The notes beneath the pieces were generated by a model, which worked only from the letters and a program-made list of their open reading frames with translations, did no database searches and had not been told where the DNA came from. Made by a program: the position numbers and the translations under genes. Below are positions 50,332 to 61,238 of a stretch of 64,000 nucleotides of DNA, piece by piece (the first letter of the stretch is position 1; every line of letters begins with the position of its first letter). This DNA comes from Nitrosomonas sp. (GTDB taxonomy: Bacteria > Pseudomonadota > Gammaproteobacteria > Burkholderiales > Nitrosomonadaceae): the NCBI GenBank assembly GCA_021582655.1, contig CP091135.1, forward strand, positions 516,549 to 580,548, in the 5' to 3' direction.

Positions 50332-51586
50332 TCGCAGCCTGCGCTATCGCGTCGCATCGGCGCTGACAGCCTTTAGCGTATTTACTGTCGGTGCTTTGTG
50401 CATCATCCTGTATGTCGTCTCCGACGACATTGAGGAAGCGCATATCGAGCAAGTGATCGAAATGGAAATGGATCACTTGGTGCAACGCTATCAAAAACAC
50501 TCTGATGTTATTTCCCAGGTAGGCTCTCATCTTAAAAACTACGTGATCCACGAAGTCGACGACGAACTGCGAATACCCGCTTATCTGCGCGGATTTCATG
50601 TCGGCTATCACCGGATTTCCTATGGCAACCAGGATTTCCACGTATCGGTACAAGTCATCGGCGATGTTAAATTTTTGGTGGCATACCGGATCGAATTGCA
50701 CAAGCAAAGGCTTGCCAAATTGCGTGTGATCATTTTATTTTCCTGGTTCGCCACCGCGGCGATCGCATTCGTCGTCGGCTATTTGCTTGCAGGGATTCTG
50801 GTCAAACAAGTCACCGATCTCGCCGAACGCGTCAGTATGCTTGCCACCGGAAACACGCAACTCGGATTATTGACACAACCGGATATGGATGAAGAAGTTG
50901 CCCAACTTGCCAGGGCACTGGATGATTATCAAGATCGTATCAAACGTATGCTGCAACGCGAACAAGAATTTACCGCCAACATCAGCCACGAATTGCGTAC
51001 ACCGATCACCACCATCCTCACCAGTTGCGAGTTATTGTTGTCTGCGACGGATATCCCGGTAAGATCGCGCCATCGCATCAAAATGATAGAATCCGCCGCC
51101 GCCCGGATGGGTGAACAACTGCAAGCATTATTATTTCTTGCTCGCGAACAAGCCCTCGGTGTCATAGAAACGGTAGCGGTCGCCGAATGTGTGTACGAAG
51201 CCGCCGATCCGCTGATGCATGAAATGTTCCGGAAAAAACTCCATTTCGAAGTACCGATTGCGCCCGATATCATCCTGACCGTTAATCGCCAGGCACTACA
51301 CACCGCATTGATGAACCTGATCCGGAACGCAGTACAGTATACCCATCAAGGATATATTCGGGTCGAATTCAACGAAAACCGCCTATCGATCATCGATACC
51401 GGCATCGGTATCGAGCCCGGTTACTTACCTTTATTATACGAACGCTTCTTTCGCGGTTCGACGCAGGGTGAAGGACTGGGAATAGGCCTGGCGATCGTTA
51501 AACGGATCTGCAATCACTACGGCTGGAATATCAAAGTCGACAGTACGCCGGGAAAAGGCACTACCTTTCACATCGTGTTTCCTTAG
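50312..51586 (+). CDS. Sensor histidine kinase
   Basis: Inner-membrane kinase of 424 residues, starting at GTG 50312 inside the end of the regulator gene. Two helices (about 16-36 and 138-160) enclose a periplasmic domain of about 100 residues with no recognised fold. A HAMP-like stretch (about 161-215) follows, then the H-box FTANISHELRTPITTI with phospho-acceptor His226. The ATPase domain has the N-box LMNLIRNAVQYT, IIDTGIGIEPG and GLGIGLAIVKRI. The signal is unknown. Paired with the preceding regulator. Confidence 0.94.
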   Translation: MRKYPIDRSLRYRVASALTAFSVFTVGALCIILYVVSDDIEEAHIEQVIEMEMDHLVQRYQKHSDVISQVGSHLKNYVIHEVDDELRIPAYLRGFHVGYHRISYGNQDFHVSVQVIGDVKFLVAYRIELHKQRLAKLRVIILFSWFATAAIAFVVGYLLAGILVKQVTDLAERVSMLATGNTQLGLLTQPDMDEEVAQLARALDDYQDRIKRMLQREQEFTANISHELRTPITTILTSCELLLSATDIPVRSRHRIKMIESAAARMGEQLQALLFLAREQALGVIETVAVAECVYEAADPLMHEMFRKKLHFEVPIAPDIILTVNRQALHTALMNLIRNAVQYTHQGYIRVEFNENRLSIIDTGIGIEPGYLPLLYERFFRGSTQGEGLGIGLAIVKRICNHYGWNIKVDSTPGKGTTFHIVFP

Positions 51587-51802
51587 AACACCAAGCTCTT
51601 CACGTTTTTTTCACACCTTTTATGCTAACGTCTCCGATGTGAAGGGTAATTGAGTCACGAATTTCCAGTTCTATCGGGAACGCCGCTTATCGTCACGTTT
51701 CATCCAGGTTTTTTATATTTTGTAAAATCCCGGTTCTGAAAAAATGAATCTTCCAGGAAACCATCGGTTTCAACGGAGCTACATAGTCGTGTTTCGAATT
51801 AG

Positions 51803-51832
51803 CAGCGCCCGCCGGGACGCTGAAAATTTTTT
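51803..51832 (+). terminator. Terminator-like hairpin upstream of sbtA
   Basis: Stem CAGCGCCC/GGG-A-CGCTG (51803-51822, 8 bp with one bulged A and a 3-nt loop) is followed by AAAATTTTTT. It lies 217 bp after the kinase stop and 37 bp before the sbtA start, so it may end the two-component transcript or act as an attenuator in the sbtA leader. Confidence 0.5.
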
Positions 51833-51868
51833 AAACTTAACATACAACCGAAAATAGGGAGTTTCCGT

Positions 51869-52828
51869 ATGTCTACTACTATACAACCAGTAGTTTTCTT
51901 TTTTGTCGCGGGAGTTCTGGCCGGCGTTATCAAGTCAGACCTGAAAATACCCGAAGCGCTGTACAAGAGCATGAGCTTGTTTTTATTGATCGCCATCGGC
52001 TTTAAAGGCGGGGTATCAATGGCGAAGTATGAAATCATGGAAGTATTGCCTATCGCACTCTCGATGGTAGTACTCGCGGCATTGATTCCGTTAACCGCCT
52101 ATCCGATCCTGAGATTTGTCGGTAAATTCACGCAGGCCGATGCCGGCGCGATCTCCGCCCACTATGGCTCGGTCAGTGCGGTAACGTTCGCGGTCGGCGT
52201 TGCATTCCTGGGTTCAATCGAACAACCTTCGGAAGGCTATATGGTATTGATCATGGCATTGATGGAAATCCCGGCTCTGGTAACCGGTACGATTCTGGCA
52301 CGTGCCGGTGCAAGCGGAGAAAAAACCCAATGGGGTAAACTGATGCACGAAATTCTGACCGGAACCAGCCTTTATTTATTGATCGTCGGCGTACTAATCG
52401 GTTACTACGCCGGTATCGTAAAACTGGTATCGCCGCTGGATAAAATGTTTATGGACTTGTTCATGGGCGTATTGGCTTTCTTTCTGCTCGAAATGGGCCT
52501 GCTCGCGTCATCGCGGTTAAAAGCGGTACTGGAAAAAGGTGTTTTCATCATTGCATTCGGTATTCTTTTCCCGTTAACTGCCGGATTTTTCGGTGCTTAC
52601 TTAGGTTGGCTCTTCGGCCTGTCAGAAGGTGGTACCATGTTACTGGCCGTACTGTACGCCAGTTGCTCGTACATCGCTGCGCCTGCGGCTATGCGCATTG
52701 CGGTACCGGATGCAGATCCTGCGCTCTCGATCGGCGCCTCTCTGGGCGTGACATTCCCGTTTAACATCTTCATCGGGGTACCGATTTACTGGGAAATGTC
52801 AAAATGGTTCCACAGTATCGTAGTTTAA
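51869..52828 (+). CDS. sbtA: SbtA-type sodium-dependent bicarbonate transporter
   Basis: Inner-membrane protein of 319 residues with about ten helices in two inverted halves. SbtA-family features include KIPEALYKSMSLFLLIAIGFKGG, the helix-breaking AISAHYGSVSAVTFAVG (about residues 91-107), MEIPALVTGTILA, and YIAAPAAMRIAVPDADPALS in the second half. SbtA takes up bicarbonate with Na+ in cyanobacteria; here it would supply inorganic carbon for autotrophic growth. It is 41 bp upstream of an SbtB-like regulator. Transport has not been shown for this branch, so the substrate is inferred from the pair. Confidence 0.88.
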   Translation: MSTTIQPVVFFFVAGVLAGVIKSDLKIPEALYKSMSLFLLIAIGFKGGVSMAKYEIMEVLPIALSMVVLAALIPLTAYPILRFVGKFTQADAGAISAHYGSVSAVTFAVGVAFLGSIEQPSEGYMVLIMALMEIPALVTGTILARAGASGEKTQWGKLMHEILTGTSLYLLIVGVLIGYYAGIVKLVSPLDKMFMDLFMGVLAFFLLEMGLLASSRLKAVLEKGVFIIAFGILFPLTAGFFGAYLGWLFGLSEGGTMLLAVLYASCSYIAAPAAMRIAVPDADPALSIGASLGVTFPFNIFIGVPIYWEMSKWFHSIVV

Positions 52829-52869
52829 CAACCCCAATCTGATCAACCGACTTTCAATGGTGAAAAATT

Positions 52870-53187
52870 ATGAACAACACAATTGCAATGAAACGATTTG
52901 AGATTGTTATCGGCATCGAACAACTCGACCAACTAACGGAATTACTCGAAAGATGCGAAGTCCGTGGCTACACGGTACTCAAGAACGCCGGTGGCTTAGG
53001 TTCCCGAGGAGTGCGTGACCCCGGTGACGTGTTAATGGAACAGGAAAACGTAATGGTTGTTCTTGCTTGCAAAGATCCACAAGCACAAAAAATCGTGAAT
53101 GAACTTAGGCCCGCATTAAGAAACTTAGGCGGTATGTGCCTGGTTTCGGATTGCTTATGGCTTGAAGGTCCAGCTGCTTCCTATTGA
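52870..53187 (+). CDS. sbtB: SbtB-like PII-superfamily protein
   Basis: Small PII-like trimeric regulator of 105 residues. It has a ferredoxin-like fold and the typical CEVRGYTVLKNAGGLGSRGVRD (about residues 31-52) at the position of the nucleotide-binding loop. In cyanobacteria SbtB binds adenine nucleotides including cAMP and plugs or regulates SbtA. Here the T-loop (about 48-58) is short, and the C-terminal CGPxGC redox loop seen in some SbtB proteins is missing; the protein ends LWLEGPAASY. An ATG at 52870 has a usable site; the Met at residue 7 is an alternative. A strong hairpin follows. Confidence 0.85.
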   Translation: MNNTIAMKRFEIVIGIEQLDQLTELLERCEVRGYTVLKNAGGLGSRGVRDPGDVLMEQENVMVVLACKDPQAQKIVNELRPALRNLGGMCLVSDCLWLEGPAASY

Positions 53188-53206
53188 TTTTCCGTTGTTT
53201 TAAACT

Positions 53207-53237
53207 GCATCGTGCGCACAGTTTTTGCGCACGATGC
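53207..53237. terminator. Hairpin after sbtB
   Basis: A perfect 11-bp stem GCATCGTGCGC/GCGCACGATGC (53207-53217 with 53227-53237) around a 9-nt loop that contains the T-run. No U tract follows the stem, so it may stabilise the sbtAB transcript end rather than act as a classic terminator. Confidence 0.6.
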
Positions 53238-53315
53238 GGCGTTTCTCGCTTAGCCGGCACAAAAATGATAAGGTAAGATCCTGATCGATAAAATTTGACC
53301 GGTGCACACTATCCG

Positions 53316-54110
53316 ATGCAACAACAAACCCCTGTACTTTTGCAACTTATCCGCTTATTCCGCTTGTCGTTTCATATCGCCTCGGGATTAATTCAATCGG
53401 TGGCTTATCCTTATTTTTCTTTAACCGTCCGACGCAATATGATGCAAAAATGGGCTAGCGGTTTACTATCGGTGCTGGCAATAAAGTTGAAATGTCACGG
53501 CGAACCGCCGGGGCATAATATATCCCGCGCACTGCTGGCGGTCAATCATGTTTCATGGCTGGATGTTTGCATCTTGATGGCGATCTGCCCTACTCGCTTC
53601 GTCGCTAAGGCGGAAATCAGACAGTGGCCGATTCTGGGGCTACTGAGCAGGAATGTCGGCACGCTGTTTATTGAACGCACCAAACGCAGCGATACGTTGC
53701 GCATCAACCAGCAAATCAGCAGCACTCTGATACAAGGCGAACGCGTCGCCGTTTTTCCCGAAGGTACCACAACCGATGGTATGCAAATCTGTCACTTCCA
53801 TGCATCGCTACTACAATCGGCAGTAGCCGCCAACGCCTTACTTTTTCCTGTTGCTGTCAGCTACAAAAAGCCAAGCGGTGAAAATTGCCCGGAAGCGGCT
53901 TATGTCGACCCATCGCTGATTGCGTCCCTGAAAAAAATTCTTAGCCAGCCGTGTATCGACGCGGAATTGACATTTACTCCCTCACTTTCATGCGGCTCGA
54001 AAAACCGCCGCGAACTGGCGCGTTTCGCTGAACAAGCCATCGCAAATACATTAGCATTGCCTATTGTTCACAAGCAATCTGAAAGATCTCACGATCATCC
54101 AAACGAATAG
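53316..54110 (+). CDS. plsC: 1-acyl-glycerol-3-phosphate acyltransferase (PlsC family)
   Basis: Membrane-bound acyltransferase of the LPLAT family that makes phosphatidic acid or a related lipid. From the ATG at 53316 the protein has 264 residues. A hydrophobic N-terminus precedes the catalytic HX4D motif in AVNHVSWLDV. The second motif is IERTKRSDT, and the third is FPEGTTTDG. The last 50 bp overlap tail-to-tail with apaH on the other strand. A TTG at 53295 is the alternative start. An ornithine-lipid acyltransferase (OlsA-type) role cannot be excluded. Confidence 0.85.
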   Translation: MQQQTPVLLQLIRLFRLSFHIASGLIQSVAYPYFSLTVRRNMMQKWASGLLSVLAIKLKCHGEPPGHNISRALLAVNHVSWLDVCILMAICPTRFVAKAEIRQWPILGLLSRNVGTLFIERTKRSDTLRINQQISSTLIQGERVAVFPEGTTTDGMQICHFHASLLQSAVAANALLFPVAVSYKKPSGENCPEAAYVDPSLIASLKKILSQPCIDAELTFTPSLSCGSKNRRELARFAEQAIANTLALPIVHKQSERSHDHPNE

Positions 54111-54864
54111 CGGTTAACCGTCCTCCCCAAACGCATCCGGTATCCAATGCGACGATCCGGTCAGTCACATGCAACCCGAGTGCGGACCAATGACCGCAAA
54201 TCATGATGCTTTCACGACTGGCACGGTATGGCACCTCGAACCATGGCAGCAAACCATGCGGTATCGTTCGCGGATCGCCTTTGTATGAAAAATTCATTTT
54301 TCCGTCTGCCGAACAAACACGCATCCGCGTCATGGCATTAACAATCACTCGCAACCGGGCTTGCCCGACCAGTGTATCTTGCCAGAAATCGGGTGCATTG
54401 CCGTAAATCCCCGCAAATAGCATCGGGTACTCGTCGCATCGCAAAGCCGTTTCGACTTCGCGGCCGAGTCGCTCCGCTTGCACGATCGTCCAGCAAGGCA
54501 ACAAGCCTGCGTGCACCATGGCATAAGGTGCTTCGTAATGAAATAGTTTCCGGTGGCGCAACCAGTGCAACAACTCGTCACGATCCGGCGCACAAAGAAT
54601 GGGCTCTAATGTATCGCCCGGACGAATACGCGCGACGCCGGCAGCCACCATCAGCAAATGCAGATCGTGATTTCCCAGTACCGGGATCACCGTATCACCG
54701 GTTTGCTTGACAAAGCGCAATAATGCCAATGAATCGGGACCACGATTGACAAGATCACCGACCAACCACAGTCGGTCGCAAGCCGGATTGAACCGGATCA
54801 GATCCAGCAACCGCATAAAGGGCGAATAACATCCCTGTAAATCGCCGATTGCGTAGGTCGCCAT
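54061..54864 (-). CDS. apaH: Symmetrical diadenosine tetraphosphatase
   Basis: Metallophosphoesterase that hydrolyses Ap4A to two ADP, limiting stress alarmones, and can also remove nucleoside-polyphosphate caps from RNA. The 267-residue protein has the metal motifs GDLQGCYSPF (residues 7-16), GDLVNRGPDS, GNHDLH, and a later ICGHWSALG with a metal-binding His. Length is normal. It lies 8 bp from dapB on the same strand and overlaps plsC by 50 bp at the 3' end. Confidence 0.96.
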   Translation of the reverse strand: MATYAIGDLQGCYSPFMRLLDLIRFNPACDRLWLVGDLVNRGPDSLALLRFVKQTGDTVIPVLGNHDLHLLMVAAGVARIRPGDTLEPILCAPDRDELLHWLRHRKLFHYEAPYAMVHAGLLPCWTIVQAERLGREVETALRCDEYPMLFAGIYGNAPDFWQDTLVGQARLRVIVNAMTRMRVCSADGKMNFSYKGDPRTIPHGLLPWFEVPYRASRESIMICGHWSALGLHVTDRIVALDTGCVWGGRLTAIRLDDREIFQIACEQ

Positions 54865-54872
54865 GAAAAGGA

Positions 54873-56371
<1,499 letters not shown>

Positions 56372-56415
56372 AGCACTATATGATACAGTAAATTTTTTTT
56401 CGGACAGAAATAACC

Positions 56416-56856
56416 ATGAGTAATTCCAATGATCTGAAAAGTATCGATCTCAAGCACATCGGGCTCAAAACCACGCTACCGAGACTCAAGATATTGAATT
56501 TGTTCGAACAGAGCAGTATTCGGCACCTTTCGGCTGAAGATGTTTATAAGGAACTGCTTAACGAAGGTGAAGATATCGGTTTAGCCACGGTATACCGTGT
56601 ACTGACCCAATTTGAACAAGCAGGGATTCTGGAGCGGCATCACTTCGAAAGCGGCAAAGCGGTATTTGAATTGAAGAGCAATGGTCACCACGATCATTTG
56701 GTTTGCCTGCAATGTGGACGCGTGGAAGAATTTTTTGATCCGGAAATCGAGAAACGCCAGACAGAGATTGCCCAGGAACGCGGCTTCAAGCTGCAAGACC
56801 ATTCGCTATCATTGTATGCCGATTGCACGAAACCCAACTGCGATTTCCGGAAATAA
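56416..56856 (+). CDS. fur: Ferric uptake regulator
   Basis: Fe(II)-dependent repressor, 146 residues. An N-terminal winged helix ([16 protein letters not shown], then [20 protein letters not shown] as recognition helix) precedes a dimerisation domain. The latter has the metal-binding [18 protein letters not shown] (first CxxC) and a second Cys pair (CTKPNC). These are Fur features rather than Zur. The ATG at 56416 lies 44 bp from bamE on the other strand, so the two promoters share or overlap a short spacer. Followed by the lytic transglycosylase after 4 bp. Confidence 0.96.
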   Translation: MSNSNDLKSIDLKHIGLKTTLPRLKILNLFEQSSIRHLSAEDVYKELLNEGEDIGLATVYRVLTQFEQAGILERHHFESGKAVFELKSNGHHDHLVCLQCGRVEEFFDPEIEKRQTEIAQERGFKLQDHSLSLYADCTKPNCDFRK

Positions 56857-56860
56857 CAGC

Positions 56861-58123
56861 ATGTCTGTCATCGCCGTCCATTTTTCTGTAAACAAACCGC
56901 CCGGATGGCGGCATAATCTTGTGCGAAAAGTCACTGCGGCTTTGATCGCCTTGTCGATCATGGACGTCGTGCAGGCAAGCAACTCATTCGGTGAGTGTAT
57001 TTCCAGAATCAAGGTGCAAGCCGCTATGGAAGGCATCTCCGACCAAACGGTACGACAAGTACTGGATAAAGCCAGACACTTGCCACGTGTCATTGAACTT
57101 GATCGCCGCCAACCGGAATTTACCCAGACTTTCGCTAATTATTTTACAACCCGCATCAATGATGAGCGTATACAACGCGGACGGGAGCTACTCGTCAAGC
57201 ACCAGATACTGCTGAACCGAATGCAGCAAGAATCCGGCATCCCGGCGCAATATCTGGTTTCTTTCTGGGGACTGGAGACCAATTATGGCGGATATTTCGG
57301 TGAATGGGCGGTTACCGATTCCTTAGCCACATTGGCATGCGACCCCCGCCGCAGCAGTTTTTTTATGCAGGAACTGCTTAGCGCACTGCGGATTGTCGAT
57401 GCCGGCGATATTTCTTCCGATCGCATGATCGGTTCTTGGGCGGGTGCCATGGGGCACATGCAATTCATGCCCTCTACGTTCTTGCGTTATGCCAAAGATA
57501 TCGACGGCGACGGGCGGCGTGATCTTTGGAACAGCATTCCCGATGCTATGGGCTCAGCGGCAAACTTCTTGCGGCAACTGGGCTGGGTGCCGGGACTGGA
57601 TTGGGGACACGAAGTCCGTCTGCCCGCATCATTCGATTATTCTTTAGCCGGAAGAGATCAGTCATTGCGTTACGTGGACTGGTCACAGCTAGGTGTAACC
57701 GCAGCTGACGGAACATCACTGCCGCAATCCGATCAGAAAACGGCTCTGCTTGTTCCATCCGGTCATCAAGGCCCAGCATTCCTGGTTACTCAGAATTTTT
57801 TTGTCATCATGCGCTGGAATCGCTCGGAATTTTATGCGTTATCGGTTGGACATCTGGCCGACCGCATCGGTGGCGCATCGGTATTGCAGCGCATACCGCC
57901 CGCGGATACTGTCAGAATATCACGCGAACAAGTACGTCAGCTACAGAAGGATCTGCTGGCGCTCGGCATTGATGCCGGTGAAGCCGACGGTGTACTGGGT
58001 TCGACAACACGGAAAGCGATCAGTCATTTTCAGCAGCGAACACAAAGAATCGCCGACGGCCATCTCGATACGTCGCTGTTACTCGCTGTTCGCGAAGCTG
58101 CAAGCGCTTTATCGCCCCAATAG
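56861..58123 (+). CDS. Lytic murein transglycosylase (MltB family) with peptidoglycan-binding domain
   Basis: Exported enzyme that cleaves peptidoglycan glycan strands to 1,6-anhydro products. The ATG at 56861, four bases after the fur stop, gives 420 residues with a signal peptide (about 20-40). The MltB domain contains the catalytic Glu139 in FWGLETNYGGYFG and WAGAMGHMQFMPSTFLRYA. A C-terminal PG_binding_1 domain (about 350-412) has LALGIDAGEADGVLGSTTRKAI. There is no lipobox, so it is soluble periplasmic. The longer open frame to 56681 runs through fur and is not real. Confidence 0.93.
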   Translation: MSVIAVHFSVNKPPGWRHNLVRKVTAALIALSIMDVVQASNSFGECISRIKVQAAMEGISDQTVRQVLDKARHLPRVIELDRRQPEFTQTFANYFTTRINDERIQRGRELLVKHQILLNRMQQESGIPAQYLVSFWGLETNYGGYFGEWAVTDSLATLACDPRRSSFFMQELLSALRIVDAGDISSDRMIGSWAGAMGHMQFMPSTFLRYAKDIDGDGRRDLWNSIPDAMGSAANFLRQLGWVPGLDWGHEVRLPASFDYSLAGRDQSLRYVDWSQLGVTAADGTSLPQSDQKTALLVPSGHQGPAFLVTQNFFVIMRWNRSEFYALSVGHLADRIGGASVLQRIPPADTVRISREQVRQLQKDLLALGIDAGEADGVLGSTTRKAISHFQQRTQRIADGHLDTSLLLAVREAASALSPQ

Positions 58124-58128
58124 AGCTT

Positions 58129-58197
58129 TGACACTGAAGCGGAACGCCGAAGCCTATCAACAAGATAGACGAACAGCAAGCTGATCAGTATTTCCCT
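58129..58197 (+). repeat. Dispersed intergenic repeat, copy F (5'-truncated)
   Basis: About 69 bp between mltB and mdh, both of which end here. The left terminal repeat is missing. The central GAAGCCTATCAACAAGATAG block and right end CTGATCAGTATTTCCC remain. Its right end overlaps the TAG stop codon of mdh (58196-58198). Confidence 0.65.
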
Positions 58198-59182
58198 AGC
58201 TGATCAAATGCTTAATCGCTTCCTGCTCGGACAGTAATTCCTGATAACTCTTTTGTATTCTGATTTTACCGGATTCAGTAATTTCGAGTCCGGCGACAAT
58301 TTGGTATTGCCCATCTCTACAGATCACCGGATAGCTGTAGATCACACCGTTTGGTATGCCATAGCTGCCATCGGACACCACCCCCATCGACACCCAATCG
58401 TCCTCGCGAGTACCGAAAATCCAATCCTGCATATGATTGATGATCGCATTCGCGGCACTCGCAGCGCTTGATTTTCCGCGGCGCGCCTCGATGATGGTCA
58501 TGCCGCGTTTTTGTACTGTAGGGATAAAATGATTCTCGACCCAGCCAGCATCGGTTATCAGGGATGTGACTTCTTCGTTGCGTACTGTTGCATGACTCAG
58601 ATCGGGAAACTGTGTATTGGAATGATTGCCCCATACGATCATTCTTTTTATGTCAGCCACCGATACATGCAACTTCAACGCCACCTGGGACAACGCCCGA
58701 TTATGATCCAACCGCAGCATCGCCGAAAAGTTTGCCGGGCTGAGATCAGGCGCGTTTTTCATGGCAATCAGCGCATTCGTATTGGCAGGATTGCCGATTA
58801 CTAATACTTTGACATCGCGCTTTGCAGCCGCATTCAGTGCACGGCCTTGCTCAATAAAAATAGGACCATTTGCCGCGAGCAGATCTTTACGTTCCATATT
58901 CTCACCGCGCGGCCGTGCACCGACCAGCAAGGCAATATCCGCATCATTAAATGCAACCTCCGGATTATCGGTAGTAACGATTCCGGCTAACAAGGGAAAC
59001 GCGCAGTCATAGAGTTCCATCACGATACCGTCAAATAATGACTGCGCATCGGTAATGTCATGCAACTGTAAAATGACAGGCTGATCCTGCCCCAACATGT
59101 CACCCGCCGCAATGCGGTATAACAAACTGTAACTGATCTGCCCGGTTGCGCCGGTGACTGCAATACGAATAGGTGGTTTCAT
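58196..59182 (-). CDS. mdh: Malate dehydrogenase
   Basis: NAD-dependent interconversion of malate and oxaloacetate in the TCA cycle. The ATG at 59182 ([20 protein letters not shown]) gives 328 residues. The Rossmann motif is [15 protein letters not shown], the Arg loop [15 protein letters not shown], and the catalytic His lies in [13 protein letters not shown]. It belongs to the longer cytosolic-type Mdh found in betaproteobacteria. The upstream GTG-like extension to 59209 is not needed. Monocistronic, with repeat copy F at its end. Confidence 0.96.
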   Translation of the reverse strand: MKPPIRIAVTGATGQISYSLLYRIAAGDMLGQDQPVILQLHDITDAQSLFDGIVMELYDCAFPLLAGIVTTDNPEVAFNDADIALLVGARPRGENMERKDLLAANGPIFIEQGRALNAAAKRDVKVLVIGNPANTNALIAMKNAPDLSPANFSAMLRLDHNRALSQVALKLHVSVADIKRMIVWGNHSNTQFPDLSHATVRNEEVTSLITDAGWVENHFIPTVQKRGMTIIEARRGKSSAASAANAIINHMQDWIFGTREDDWVSMGVVSDGSYGIPNGVIYSYPVICRDGQYQIVAGLEITESGKIRIQKSYQELLSEQEAIKHLIS

Positions 59183-59209
59183 TTTTTCCAATCCTCGAAA
59201 AGCCACCAA

Positions 59210-59493
59210 TAAGGCCTGAAAATTGGCGGTATAACGGAAAAATCACAGAATTATACTTGCAATCAGAATATCGCGGAAGAGCTACCTCATTCGTAACAGT
59301 GCCTCTTACCAAGTATCTGGCCCGCCGGCTGCCAGAGTGTTGAGAAACGTTTTCGAAATAGCCGGTGCCAAGTAAAAGCAAGCGAAAAAGTGCTTATATA
59401 GGATAAGTATTTTGAGTCTATCGTTAACACTGCAGTGGTAATGCAATTAACTTCTTCAACGGCCCGCCCAAACGAATCGCTTACGAACAACAT
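59210..59493. other. mdh-ppiC spacer
   Basis: About 284 bp with the mdh promoter somewhere in it. The stretch 59385-59455 resembles 48340-48410. I see no gene and no terminator. Confidence 0.3.
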
Positions 59494-59775
59494 TTACTCG
59501 CTGCGCTCGGTCACTTCCACCAGATGATAGCCAAATTGCGTTTTTACCGGACCTTGCACTACACCGACCGGGGCGCTGAACACCACGGTGTCGAATTCCG
59601 GCACCATCTGGCCACGGCCGAATTCACCTAACTCACCGCCCTGCCGCCCCGACGGGCACAACGAATGCTGTTGCGCCAATGCGCCGAAATCAACACCGTT
59701 TTCGATTTCGGCTTTCAAATTGTTACACTGCTCTTCGGTATTCACCAGAATATGACGTGCACTGGCTCGTGCCAT
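59494..59775 (-). CDS. ppiC: Parvulin-type peptidyl-prolyl isomerase (PpiC-like)
   Basis: Cytoplasmic rotamase of 93 residues made of a single parvulin domain. It starts MARASARHILVNTEEQCNNL and continues with the loop CPSGRQGGELGEFGRGQMVPEF and GVVQGPVKTQFGYHLVEV. The ATG at 59775 has AAGGAG five to eight bases upstream, so the 12-residue extension to 59811 is rejected. No signal peptide. It follows metY by about 130 bp on the same strand. Confidence 0.93.
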   Translation of the reverse strand: MARASARHILVNTEEQCNNLKAEIENGVDFGALAQQHSLCPSGRQGGELGEFGRGQMVPEFDTVVFSAPVGVVQGPVKTQFGYHLVEVTERSE

Positions 59776-59909
59776 GATTGACTCCTTATGTTTTGTGATA
59801 TGAAAAGACATTTTGGTCTTCGCTGCTATCGCATCTCCCGGAATTCAGGGAAAACGTGACAACAGGCAAGCACGGAATTTTACACAGCAATTTGTGGGAA
59901 CACAGCGTT

Positions 59910-61184
59910 TTATTCGGCTGCCGCAAGTGCTTGCTTCAAGTCTTCGAGAATATCATCAATGTTTTCAATACCGATACACAACCGGATCATATCCGCCGTT
60001 ACACCCGCGGCAGCGAGCTCAGTTTCGGTAAGCTGGCGATGCGTCGTCGATGCCGGATGCGCCGCCAGCGATTTTGCGTCGCCGATGTTGACCAAGCGCT
60101 TGAATAGCTTGAGTGCATCATAAAACTTCACACCCGCATCAAAACCGCCTTTGATACCGAACGCCATCAACGCCGACGGTCGTCCTTGCATGTATTTTTG
60201 CGCCAGCTGATAATATTCCGACGACGGCAGCCCGGCGTATTTGACCCATGCCACGCTGGGATGCCGCTCCAAATATTGCGCCACCTTCAAAGCATTCTCG
60301 GTATGGCGTTCCATGCGCAATGATAAAGTTTCAATGCCTTGTAAGAAAAAGAACGCATTCATTGGCGACATGGCCGAGCCGGTGTTGCGCAATGCAACAG
60401 TACGTACCCGCCCAACGTAGGCTGCCGGCCCCAACGCTTCGGTATAAATCACACCGTGATACGCAGGTTCGGGATGATTCAGCATCGGAAAACGCCCGGC
60501 ATGCTCAGCCCACGGAAATCTGCCCGAATCGACGATAATACCGCCGACTGACGTGCCATGCCCGCCCATATACTTGGTCAGGGAATGCACTACAATATCC
60601 GCGCCGTACTCGATAGGTTTCATCAGCACCGGTGTCGGCACGGTATTATCGACGATCACCGGAATGCCATAGCGGTGCGCCATTGCGGCAATAACCTCAA
60701 GATCCGGAATATTGCCCGCCGGATTCCCCAGCGACTCACAGTACACTGCCGCAGTTTTGCCGTCGATCAGCGGTTCCAGGCTGACGGCGCGATCGTCCTC
60801 GGCAAAACGCACTTCGATTCCCAATTTCGGCAGCATATGCGCAAACAGTGTATAGGTTCCGCCATAAAGCATGGGCACGCTAACGATGTTATTGCCGACC
60901 TCGGCAATGTTGATCACCGCATAATGAATCGCCGCCTGTCCGGAACTGAGCGCCAGCGCCGCCACACCGCCCTCGAGCGCGGCAACCCGCCGCTCCAGCA
61001 CATCGTTGGTCGGATTCATGATGCGAGTGTAAATATTGCCGGGAACCGCCAGATTGAACAAATCCGCACCATGCTGTGCGCTGTCGAATTCGTAAGCCAC
61101 TGTTTGATAAATCGGCACAGCAACCGATTTGGTCGTGGGATCGGTTTGGTAACCGGCATGGATCGCAATGGTTTCGTCTTTCAT
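59910..61184 (-). CDS. metY: O-acetylhomoserine sulfhydrylase (MetY-type)
   Basis: PLP enzyme of the Cys/Met metabolism family that makes homocysteine from O-acetylhomoserine and sulfide. The 424-residue length is typical of MetY rather than the shorter MetB/MetZ. It starts MKDETIAIHAGYQTDPTTKS and has YTRIMNPTNDVLERRVAALEGG. The PLP lysine lies in VVHSLTKYMGGHGTSVGG. The C-terminal RLCIGIENIDDILEDL is present. No SAM riboswitch fits in the 54 bp upstream. Confidence 0.93.
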   Translation of the reverse strand: MKDETIAIHAGYQTDPTTKSVAVPIYQTVAYEFDSAQHGADLFNLAVPGNIYTRIMNPTNDVLERRVAALEGGVAALALSSGQAAIHYAVINIAEVGNNIVSVPMLYGGTYTLFAHMLPKLGIEVRFAEDDRAVSLEPLIDGKTAAVYCESLGNPAGNIPDLEVIAAMAHRYGIPVIVDNTVPTPVLMKPIEYGADIVVHSLTKYMGGHGTSVGGIIVDSGRFPWAEHAGRFPMLNHPEPAYHGVIYTEALGPAAYVGRVRTVALRNTGSAMSPMNAFFFLQGIETLSLRMERHTENALKVAQYLERHPSVAWVKYAGLPSSEYYQLAQKYMQGRPSALMAFGIKGGFDAGVKFYDALKLFKRLVNIGDAKSLAAHPASTTHRQLTETELAAAGVTADMIRLCIGIENIDDILEDLKQALAAAE

Positions 61185-61238
61185 ATCATTAGCCTTTCAT
61201 CAATCGAAACAACCGGAAAACAGGAACAGCTATCTCAT

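Noticed and set aside
56681-56860. Extended N-terminus for the MltB-type transglycosylase
   Set aside because: The extension lies entirely inside fur in another frame; the ATG at 56861 gives a signal peptide.
61185-61238. SAM riboswitch upstream of metY
   Set aside because: Only 54 bp separate metY from the next gene, too short for a known SAM aptamer plus expression platform.
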